Shown here: positions 1-4,850 of the stretch, one piece after another
Layout of the letters: the number at the start of each line of letters is the position of its first letter
Numbering within the stretch: the first letter of the stretch is position 1
Assembly (NCBI GenBank): GCA_003641555.1
Contig: QNAT01000113.1
Coordinates: 1 to 5,173, forward strand
Origin: Thermotoga sp.
GTDB taxonomy: Bacteria > Thermotogota > Thermotogae > B3-G13
Direction of reading: 5' to 3'
Length of the DNA stretch: 5,173 bases
The notes under the pieces: generated by a model
The model's database searches: none
Told to the model about the DNA's origin: nothing
Seen by the model: only the letters and a program-made list of their open reading frames with translations
Position numbers and translations under genes: made by a program

Positions 1-90
1 ACCTATGTTGCGAATGAAATCATGAACTAAGAGCAGACCCCCGAATGGAGTGACTTCCATTTTTACCCTCTTCAGGTGTATAATCTTCAT
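1..90 (-). CDS. DDE transposase, N-terminal 30 residues (cut by window edge)
   Basis: This is the beginning of an insertion-sequence transposase that continues beyond the left edge of the window. The start ATG is at 90-88 and is preceded by AGGAGG at 104-99 with an 8-base spacer, which is an excellent ribosome binding site. The frame stays open to base 1 and reads MKIIHLKRVKMEVTPFGG followed by LLLVHDFIRNIG. A Thr-Pro-Phe-Gly-Gly-Leu block followed by a hydrophobic stretch and a short helix ending in Ile-Gly resembles the N-terminus of IS1380/IS4-like DDE transposases, in which the catalytic acidic residues lie much further downstream. None of those catalytic residues can be seen here, so the family call is tentative and whether the copy is intact is unknown. 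A -10 box and an inverted repeat that embraces the ribosome binding site lie just upstream and suggest translational control. Confidence 0.6.
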   Translation of the reverse strand, partial: MKIIHLKRVKMEVTPFGGLLLVHDFIRNIG

Positions 91-96
91 GAGAAA

Positions 97-153
97 AACC
101 TCCTGTTTGTTTGTTAGGTATATTATACACGAAACCAGGAGGTTCTTTTTTTT
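97..153 (+). terminator. Inverted repeat with T8 tail: plus-strand terminator that also masks the transposase ribosome binding site
   Basis: The 9-base arm AACCTCCTG (97-105) pairs perfectly with CAGGAGGTT (136-144). TTT (106-108) and AAA (132-134) can extend the stem if C135 is bulged. On the plus strand the second arm is followed by one C and eight T's (146-153), the form of an intrinsic terminator facing away from the transposase. On the minus strand the same arms would put the AGGAGG ribosome binding site of the transposase into a stem in any transcript that starts upstream of 144. The pairing is seen in the sequence; both functions are inferred. Confidence 0.6.
122..127 (-). promoter_or_regulatory. 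Candidate -10 box of the transposase gene
   Basis: The minus strand reads TATAAT at 127-122, a perfect sigma-70 -10 consensus. It lies about 32 bases upstream of the transposase start codon and 17 bases upstream of its ribosome binding site. No good -35 hexamer is seen at the usual spacing, where the minus strand is A-rich (150-145). A transcript starting near 115 would lack the distal arm (136-144) of the inverted repeat and so leave the ribosome binding site free. Confidence 0.45.
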
Positions 154-180
154 ATAACGAGTAATTTTCCCCATATATCT

Positions 181-203
181 CCTTTCACCCAATGGGTGAA
201 AGG
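181..203. repeat. Perfect 10-bp inverted repeat, possible insertion-sequence end
   Basis: CCTTTCACCC (181-190) and GGGTGAAAGG (194-203) are exact inverted repeats separated by AAT. No T-run follows on the plus strand and none follows on the minus strand, so this does not look like an intrinsic terminator. It lies about 110 bases upstream of the transposase start, and IS1380-type terminal repeats are known to begin with CC, so one arm could be the outer end of the insertion sequence. The other end is outside the window, so neither the terminal repeat nor a target duplication can be confirmed. An operator for a dimeric protein is the alternative. Confidence 0.45.
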
Positions 204-454
204 AACAGCATCGTAAGACTTGTGGTGAACAAAGGGAAGTTACACTATATTTCCATCTCTATCCGGGATTTAGGGCAATCCAATTTATATCGCAATACCC
301 ATGACGACAAATATCGATGACAAAAATCCCCTTACTGCCCTTGTATTCAGAGTTTACAAGCCCTTTTTATTTAAAAATTTGGAAGAAGATCCTCTGCAAG
401 ATATAAGTCCGGATAAGTTACGTATTACTATTAATTATCACAATATTTCAACGA
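204..454. other. Stretch with no supportable gene
   Basis: This stretch lies between the possible insertion-sequence end and the spoVS terminator. An open frame starts on the plus strand at 301, but it has no ribosome binding site, runs through the spoVS terminator and overlaps the end of spoVS, and its translation is not recognisable. The minus strand is broken by many stops. No RNA gene, direct repeat or promoter of good quality is evident. It may be untranscribed spacer or remains of an older insertion. Confidence 0.5.
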
Positions 455-484
455 CCAAAAACAAGCCCGAGCATCATCTCGGGC
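455..484 (-). terminator. Intrinsic terminator of spoVS
   Basis: Read on the minus strand, GCCCGAG (484-478) and CTCGGGC (471-465) form a perfect 7-bp GC-rich stem with a six-base loop, followed at once by TTGTTTTTGG (464-455). It begins about 37 bases after the spoVS stop codon, which fits the end of a monocistronic spoVS transcript. Confidence 0.85.
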
Positions 485-520
485 ACTCGCGTTATACCTT
501 ACTCTTGACGTTTTTTCCGA

Positions 521-784
521 TTATCTTGGTTCTACTATGAATTTGATGGCAGTTCTTTCTTCGCCATCGATCTCGACATCCGTAAACGCTGGGATGCAGA
601 TCAAATCTACTCCACTTGGAGCGACATAACCTCTTGCTATAGCAATGGCCTTTACGGCCTGATTTATCGCCCCAGCACCTATAGCCTGTAGCTCCGCTTT
701 GCCAGATTCCCTTATAACGCCCGCCAGGGCACCTGCGACAGCGTTTGGTTTGGAATTCGACGAAACCTTCAACATGTTATCCAT
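521..784 (-). CDS. spoVS: SpoVS family protein (stage V sporulation protein S)
   Basis: An 87-residue protein that matches the SpoVS family over its whole length. The conserved blocks include VAGALAG, the GAGAINQAVKAIAIARG stretch, APSGVDLICIPAFTDV, IDGEERTAIK and the terminal VEPR. SpoVS has an Alba-like small alpha/beta fold thought to bind nucleic acid. In Bacillus it affects sporulation stage V, but homologues occur in non-sporulating thermophiles, including Thermotogota, where the role is unknown. I chose the ATG at 784: GGAGG at 797-793 is 8 bases from it, against only 2 bases from the in-frame ATG at 790, while a third ATG at 775 is too far away. The gene has its own promoter (857-886) and terminator (455-484), so it is probably transcribed alone. 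A short frame in the leader ends on its ribosome binding site. Confidence 0.95.
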   Translation of the reverse strand: MDNMLKVSSNSKPNAVAGALAGVIRESGKAELQAIGAGAINQAVKAIAIARGYVAPSGVDLICIPAFTDVEIDGEERTAIKFIVEPR

Positions 785-797
785 CAACATTACCTCC

Positions 798-851
798 TCA
801 TATTCCTTTAATTTTATTCAAGAGTAAGGTTTGTATTCCCCCTAATGGCAT
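798..851 (-). CDS. Possible 17-codon leader frame upstream of spoVS
   Basis: The frame reads MPLGGIQTLLLNKIKGI and its TGA stop (800-798) overlaps the TGAGGAGG ribosome binding site of spoVS. Its ATG (851-849) lies 5 bases after the last base of the -10 box, close to the expected transcription start, so it would be a leaderless or nearly leaderless start. The arrangement would allow translation of the leader to affect spoVS initiation. Short frames of this size arise easily by chance and there is no conservation evidence, so this is a weak call. Confidence 0.2.
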   Translation of the reverse strand: MPLGGIQTLLLNKIKGI

Positions 852-856
852 TCATA

Positions 857-886
857 AGTATACATAATATCCTGGTAATATGTCAA
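857..886 (-). promoter_or_regulatory. Sigma-70 type promoter of spoVS
   Basis: On the minus strand TTGACA (886-881) is a perfect -35 box and TATACT (862-857) is a near-consensus -10 box, separated by 18 bases. The predicted start is near 850, giving an untranslated leader of about 65 bases before the ATG at 784. This is the best promoter in the window and sits in the gap between comEC and spoVS, so spoVS need not depend on read-through from comEC. Confidence 0.85.
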
Positions 887-940
887 GCAATCGAAGGCTG
901 TATAATAAAAAGAGTTGATGGAGTGACTAACGAAGGATAA

Positions 941-972
941 AAAATTTCGTAATGCCAACCTAAATTCGGCAT
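941..972 (-). terminator. Weak terminator-like hairpin after comEC
   Basis: Directly after the comEC stop, the minus strand has ATGCC (972-968) and GGCAT (956-952), a 5-bp stem with an 11-base loop. A run of six T's occurs near 946-941, a few bases after the stem rather than next to it. The stem is short and the T-run displaced, so termination is plausible but weak. Confidence 0.3.
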
Positions 973-974
973 AC

Positions 975-2396
975 TCATTTAACTTCCTGATAGATATAAA
1001 CCAACGTAAGCAAAGTGATATAGATACACATGACTGCCCAGATATTCATCCGGATGTTAACAATGCCTTTTGGTAAATGTGCAGTAAAGTAAGTTATGTA
1101 ATAGAAAACATTTAAAAACGCATCAAGAGCATAACCAAATATAATGGATAAAAAGGGTATATGGATGAATAGAAGAAATATGAGAACAAAACCCATTTCG
1201 AGCAAAATGGACAACAACATAGGAACAACAGTGGCATTCAAAGGAATGGCACCAAAGTATATCACACCGAAATGATATGAAATGATCGGGATCATACCCG
1301 TGTTGACTGCAAGAATAACTGCTAAATATTCGGATATGAGTTTATGAGGTATAGATCTGGAGATCCAATCATAGAATATAGGTGTCAGGAGAACGAGGGC
1401 TATTGTCCCTATGAAGGTTAATTGAAAAGATGCTTCGAATACAATGTAAGGATCGGCCAGCATGAAGGCAAGCGCCACTGCACCTATTACGTCTATAGCC
1501 TTTACAGAACGATCTAAAAGACGCATCAGGAGCATCAGTATTGCCATAAAACCTGCTCTGATAGTAGGTATGGAAAAACCCGTTAAGAAGATGAAGAAAA
1601 GTATACTCGCTATCATTGTGATATATTTTTCATTTCTCGGGATCCCGAGAAATGAAAGGGCAGCAAAAATTATGGCAGCAAATATCATAACGTGCATTCC
1701 AGATATCGCAAATACATGTATAAAACCTGATCTTCTGATAACTGAATATACGTTTTCAGGAATCTCCATTCTATCACCTAACAGGATAGAAGAGGCGAGG
1801 AACGAATAATGAGGGATCAGCCTTTTGAATTCGGATATGAAGTGACCCCTCAATTCATTGATTTTGAGAAAAAATACTCCAAATATACGATTGTCAGAAG
1901 GCAAATTGCCTATCTGCCGTGTTTCGTAAACATTCACAGCACATATATCACCTGGTATATTGGATGAGGTAGCTGTACCATCTATATATACAGAATCACC
2001 TATATTTACATTTATCTTTATTCTTTTTCCGATGTAGATCCTGCATTTGCCATAAGTGGATTCCCATCTATTCCTGAAGATCTCCACACTTTTCAACACT
2101 ACGGTTCTTCTACTCGTATATACAACCGTACCAACAGCTTTTACCCTTCCCGTGATATGTTCTACTCGATGAATATTTACAAAAAATGCCCCTACCAGAG
2201 CTGTGAGGAATAGTATGAGTATGAAGAAAATTGCTTTTTTCAGAAAGATCAAGGTAAAGATCGAGGCTATTCCTATGAGAAAAAGTAGGTAAAGGATCCC
2301 TATTTTCAATACGACTTCTAATGCGATTCCGATGAAGAATGCTAAGGCAAGGATAAAACTACGATTGTGAAGAATGTTATTGTGATTATTCACCAC
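975..2396 (-). CDS. comEC: ComEC/Rec2 family competence (DNA uptake) membrane protein, short form
   Basis: ComEC forms the inner-membrane channel that passes single-stranded DNA into the cell during natural transformation. This 473-residue protein has hydrophobic helices at about residues 14-30, 34-52 and 55-73. A beta-rich soluble stretch follows (about 83-160, the DUF4131/OB-like region), and then the multi-helix competence domain. The domain hallmarks are a GDR segment near 207, SGFIHVFAISGMHV (223-236), the Arg-Ala pair at 280-281 and a DP...FQLTF motif near 310-325. It ends after its last helix and lacks the C-terminal metallo-beta-lactamase domain of long ComEC proteins such as that of Bacillus subtilis, and no such domain is encoded just downstream. 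The start is uncertain: the frame begins GTG-GTG at 2396, with only AAGGTG (2416-2411) 14 bases upstream. A short frame ends two codons before it. The coding sequence contains a perfect 30-bp palindrome at 1628-1657. No comEA, comFC or pilus gene is seen. Confidence 0.88.
   Translation of the reverse strand: MVNNHNNILHNRSFILALAFFIGIALEVVLKIGILYLLFLIGIASIFTLIFLKKAIFFILILFLTALVGAFFVNIHRVEHITGRVKAVGTVVYTSRRTVVLKSVEIFRNRWESTYGKCRIYIGKRIKINVNIGDSVYIDGTATSSNIPGDICAVNVYETRQIGNLPSDNRIFGVFFLKINELRGHFISEFKRLIPHYSFLASSILLGDRMEIPENVYSVIRRSGFIHVFAISGMHVMIFAAIIFAALSFLGIPRNEKYITMIASILFFIFLTGFSIPTIRAGFMAILMLLMRLLDRSVKAIDVIGAVALAFMLADPYIVFEASFQLTFIGTIALVLLTPIFYDWISRSIPHKLISEYLAVILAVNTGMIPIISYHFGVIYFGAIPLNATVVPMLLSILLEMGFVLIFLLFIHIPFLSIIFGYALDAFLNVFYYITYFTAHLPKGIVNIRMNIWAVMCIYITLLTLVYIYQEVK
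1628..1657. repeat. Perfect 30-bp palindrome inside comEC
   Basis: The left arm TTTCATTTCTCGGGA (1628-1642) is followed immediately by its exact reverse complement (1643-1657), centred on GGATCC. The flanking pair 1627/1658 no longer matches. On both strands the sequence encodes the same peptide SFLGIPRNE, which lies just after the ISGMHV helix in the ComEC reading frame. In RNA it would form a stem of about 13 pairs capped by GATC. The function is unknown. Confidence 0.9.
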
Positions 2397-2400
2397 AGAA

Positions 2401-2457
2401 TCACAAAAAACACCTTGTAATAAAAGGTAAGTAATAGATTACATTATCTTTCTTCAT
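2401..2457 (-). CDS. Possible 18-codon frame upstream of comEC
   Basis: The frame reads MKKDNVIYYLPFITRCFL, from ATG at 2457 to TGA at 2403-2401. The stop is four bases before the GTG start of comEC, so translation could be coupled. Possible ribosome binding sites are GGGAG about 10 bases upstream and a closer AAAGG. The frame passes through six T's (2410-2405); removal of one T would fuse it in frame to comEC. It may therefore be a leader peptide, the true comEC N-terminus hidden by a homopolymer error, or chance. Confidence 0.28.
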   Translation of the reverse strand: MKKDNVIYYLPFITRCFL

Positions 2458-2481
2458 ATCCTTTGTGCTCCCGTGATGATT

Positions 2482-3375
2482 TTAACTGCCTGAATAGTTA
2501 TTATGTGTTAATGATATCTTCGATAGATTCCCTCTTATTCTGATCTGAACAGGATTATCAGTTAAATTGGGTGTCGTATAACTATTCCCCGTCATAGTAA
2601 ATCCTTTAATTTCCACATCAGAAAGGGTCTTATCGATGCTGACCACAGCTGAGACATCCTTTGGGACCACTATGTTTATACTGGAAACGTTGCAATTTAT
2701 CACTACATCCGAATTCCTTTTTCCCACCGTTAAATTTACCAAAGAAACTTCGGCATCTATCTTCGCAGTAGATACTTTAAGGGAAGTGAGGTCTATGGAA
2801 ACAGAAGAAAGATTTGTCTTCAGATCGAGTAAGATGGGAATAGTATTGTTGAAGTGTAGAGACCAGATGTTATCTTTCTTTACTCTTTTTATAGATTTAT
2901 TCCATGTAGTTTTAATGATCAATCTCGCCTTGTTATCCCATTTAAAAAATTTTTTATCCACCTTCAGGGCATCACTGTGCAGAATGAGCCCATCATATAT
3001 ATCTTTACTCCCCCCGTATATATTGGCTTTCCCAACATCCATATCGAGATCTACTTCCAGATGAGATATATCTTCGTATCCTTCGGAAATGTACTCTTTA
3101 AATTCCTTTATTGCGGGAGTAGGAATGAGTAAGGGGTTATATACGTATATAAATACTCCAAAAGAACACACAAGAAAAACAGCGATGAGTGCAGATACCT
3201 TCTGATTTAATATGGAACAGAGGAGAAAATATATCCCGAAGATGATGATTATTACCGGCCAATATATATTCAATTTATCCCATAGATGGAGAGGTATACC
3301 TCTGGTTGTCCATGTGAGAAGAAAAAAACCAAATAAAAAAAGCATAGAGCCAACTATTACATCTATGTGCTTCAT
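2482..3375 (-). CDS. Membrane protein with LiaI/LiaF-like N-terminal helices and toast-rack-like C-terminal domain
   Basis: A 297-residue protein. Three membrane helices are visible at about residues 4-22, 38-56 and 60-79; the second begins with YWPVIIIIFGIYFLL, the Trp-Pro-hydrophobic-Gly signature of LiaI/LiaF-like (DUF5668-type) membrane segments. From about residue 104 on, the protein is rich in beta strands with DVGKANIYGG near 113-122 and VPKDVSAVVSIDKTLSDVEI near 237-256. These resemble the repetitive toast-rack/DUF4097 and LiaF C-terminal domains. In Bacillus, LiaF restrains the LiaSR cell-envelope stress system, but no two-component genes are present here, so that role should not be assumed. 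The ATG at 3375 is preceded by GGGGTGA about 10 bases upstream. The gene is separated from malE by a strong terminator and from comEC by 85 bases with no clear terminator, so co-transcription with comEC is possible. Confidence 0.75.
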   Translation of the reverse strand: MKHIDVIVGSMLFLFGFFLLTWTTRGIPLHLWDKLNIYWPVIIIIFGIYFLLCSILNQKVSALIAVFLVCSFGVFIYVYNPLLIPTPAIKEFKEYISEGYEDISHLEVDLDMDVGKANIYGGSKDIYDGLILHSDALKVDKKFFKWDNKARLIIKTTWNKSIKRVKKDNIWSLHFNNTIPILLDLKTNLSSVSIDLTSLKVSTAKIDAEVSLVNLTVGKRNSDVVINCNVSSINIVVPKDVSAVVSIDKTLSDVEIKGFTMTGNSYTTPNLTDNPVQIRIRGNLSKISLTHNNYSGS

Positions 3376-3433
3376 TGTCGTTCACTCACCCCATTCCTGA
3401 TGTATCACAACAGGAGTTCCTTTCTTTGTGCCT

Positions 3434-3439
3434 ATATTA
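3434..3439 (-). promoter_or_regulatory. Weak candidate -10 box for the LiaF-like gene
   Basis: The minus strand reads TAATAT at 3439-3434, about 59 bases upstream of the start at 3375 and downstream of the malE terminator, where a promoter is expected. No convincing -35 box lies 16-18 bases upstream. This is a placement guess more than a match. Confidence 0.22.
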
Positions 3440-3496
3440 AACCAGCTTTGTTAATTTGCTATGAGATCATCAAGCAAGTTTCAGAACATAAGGGAA

Positions 3497-3522
3497 GGGG
3501 GCCTGTCTAAAACAGGCACCCC
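3497..3522 (-). terminator. Strong hairpin terminator after malE
   Basis: On the minus strand GGGG(T)GCCTGT pairs with ACAGGCCCCC, using arms 3522-3512 and 3506-3497 with a 5-base loop. This gives ten pairs, with A3518 bulged. It begins 8 bases after the malE stop codon. The following minus-strand sequence TTCCCTTATGTT is only moderately T-rich, so termination efficiency is uncertain, but the stem is strong. It separates malE from the LiaF-like gene. Confidence 0.7.
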
Positions 3523-3530
3523 TCAACTCT

Positions 3531-4724
3531 TTACTTTTTCTCTATTGCCTTCTTTATCTTTTCTACAGCGGTCTTTAAAGCATGTTCTGGTGTATCTTTG
3601 AGATTGAATATCAGGTTCAGAGCATCACCCATATTACCCCATACGGCACCCATCTCAGGTACATTGGGCATCGGGATACCATTGGCAGCACTTGCGCCAA
3701 AGCCGGCTAAATCAGGGTCCTTGTCCTTTACTTCATCCAACACATCTTTACGCACAGGTATCCTCGGATCTCCATAATAAAGTTCGAGTTCCGACTTCAT
3801 GCTTGTGGCAAAGTTGGCTAAGAATTCTATTGCCATCATCTTGTTTTCACTCTTAGAATTCATCATGAATCCTTGAACCCCAACAAATGGCTTCGGTACA
3901 CCACCCTCGACAGTTGGGATAGGGGCTACTCCATAATTTATACCTGCACTTCTATAGTCTTTTCTTGCCCAGGGGCCGTTTATCTCCATACCGAGCAGAC
4001 CTTCTTTGAAAAGTCCGTCCATAATGTTGTAATTCGCTCCCTTGGGTATGATGTTTTCTTCGCGCATCTCTGCCAATAACTCTCCACCTGTTACAGCACC
4101 TTCGTTGGCAAGCCCTATATCATGGACATCCAGACCGGTTGGTGTATCCTTGAAAACATATCCACCTTTAGCCGAAAGAAGCGGGAAAGAAAAGTAGAAA
4201 TTCGCAATGTCATACATAAAACCTACCTGCTCACCACTCGTTAATTTCTTTGCGATAGTGAAAAGCTCTTTCATCGTCTTCGGTGGAGTCGGGACAAGAG
4301 CCTTATTGTAGATCAGGGCAACTGCTTCTACAGCGTAAGGAACACCATATAATTTACCGTTGTAGGTGAACGCCTTCAAAGCAACGGATTCAAACTGATC
4401 TTTATCTTCAGAGCTCATATAAGTTATGGGTTCAAGTAGACCATCGGTAACCAATTCACCAACCCAATCATGAGCTCCCACTATGATATCTGGCCCTTCT
4501 CCAGATGGTGCAGATGTCAAGAACTTCGTTTTTATATCTCCAAAGTTCATCTGCTTAACCTCCACGGGCACACCGTATTCTGCTTCGAACTCGGCACCGA
4601 GTTTCTGCAACACCTCAGTTTGTTTTTCGCTCGACCAGATAATCAACTTCCCTGGTGTAGAAGCATAAACGATGCCAAAAGTCAACAAACTCACGAGCAA
4701 AACCGAAATGAAAATCCTCTTCAT
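3531..4724 (-). CDS. malE: Maltose/maltodextrin-type ABC transporter substrate-binding protein
   Basis: A 397-residue secreted sugar-binding protein of the extracellular solute-binding family 1, which captures sugars outside the membrane for an ABC importer. The N-terminus is a classic signal peptide (MKR, hydrophobic core 4-19, probable cleavage after VYA at residue 21). It has no lipobox cysteine, so the protein is periplasmic rather than lipid-anchored. MalE hallmarks are LIIWSSE (27-33), GPDIIVGAHDWVGEL (77-91), the block YNGKLYGVPYAVEA followed by VALIYNK, INGPWARKDYRSAGINYG, APIPT and the C-terminal VWGNMGDALNLI. These match MalE better than other sugar-binding families, but the exact ligand (maltose, maltodextrin, trehalose or another glycoside) cannot be read from this. 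The ATG at 4724 has AAAAGGAGG at 4740-4732, 7 bases away. A terminator follows directly, so the permease genes malF and malG are not downstream in this window. No clear promoter is seen upstream. Confidence 0.93.
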   Translation of the reverse strand: MKRIFISVLLVSLLTFGIVYASTPGKLIIWSSEKQTEVLQKLGAEFEAEYGVPVEVKQMNFGDIKTKFLTSAPSGEGPDIIVGAHDWVGELVTDGLLEPITYMSSEDKDQFESVALKAFTYNGKLYGVPYAVEAVALIYNKALVPTPPKTMKELFTIAKKLTSGEQVGFMYDIANFYFSFPLLSAKGGYVFKDTPTGLDVHDIGLANEGAVTGGELLAEMREENIIPKGANYNIMDGLFKEGLLGMEINGPWARKDYRSAGINYGVAPIPTVEGGVPKPFVGVQGFMMNSKSENKMMAIEFLANFATSMKSELELYYGDPRIPVRKDVLDEVKDKDPDLAGFGASAANGIPMPNVPEMGAVWGNMGDALNLIFNLKDTPEHALKTAVEKIKKAIEKK

Positions 4725-4754
4725 AATACTACCTCCTTTTTCAAGATTTGAATA

Positions 4755-4790
4755 TTACTCATTTTTCGATATACCTATTGTCTCCGCTAT
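4755..4790 (-). other. AUA-initiated 11-codon frame with an ideal ribosome binding site, upstream of malE
   Basis: In the malE leader, AAGGAGG (4804-4798) is followed after exactly 7 bases by ATA (4790-4788) and then ten more codons (AETIGISKNE) to TAA (4757-4755). The spacing and local sequence (AAGGAGGTGGTAAC then ATA) closely mirror the malE start (AAGGAGGTAGTATT then ATG). The frame is also in phase with malE, 22 codons upstream. AUA is a very poor initiator, so this could be a regulatory leader, a mutated start of an older N-terminus or duplicated gene, or chance. Confidence 0.3.
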
Positions 4791-4821
4791 GTTACCACCT
4801 CCTTGAACTGATTCTTAAAAT

Positions 4822-4850
4822 ATAAGGGGAACATTTATATCACCCCTTAT
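4822..4850 (-). terminator. Hairpin overlapping the stop of the upstream gene
   Basis: On the minus strand ATAAGGGG (4850-4843) pairs exactly with CCCCTTAT (4829-4822) across a 13-base loop, followed by ATTTTAAG. The first arm includes the TAA stop of the cyclic 2,3-diphosphoglycerate synthetase-like gene. The loop is long and the T-tract short, so it is a modest terminator or a partial barrier before malE. Confidence 0.45.

Noticed and set aside
301..540. Plus-strand open frame of 79 codons
   Set aside because: It has no ribosome binding site, contains the complete spoVS terminator, overlaps the 3' end of spoVS and has no recognisable protein features.
1462..1809. Plus-strand open frame of 115 codons opposite comEC
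   Set aside because: It is antisense to a clear ComEC coding region. Its only interesting peptide, SFLGIPRNE, is the mirror of the ComEC peptide created by the palindrome.
2431..2442. Small palindrome GTAATAGATTAC between the LiaF-like gene and comEC
   Set aside because: Only five AT-rich pairs with a two-base centre, too weak for a terminator and common by chance in AT-rich DNA.
2636..3064. Plus-strand open frame of 142 codons opposite the LiaF-like gene
   Set aside because: It is a shadow of the minus-strand gene, has no ribosome binding site, and its composition reflects the complement of beta-strand codons.
3407..3430. Imperfect inverted repeat (CACAA...TTGTG) upstream of the LiaF-like gene
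   Set aside because: The stem is interrupted and short, and there is no T-run or known operator resemblance. It is not distinguishable from chance.
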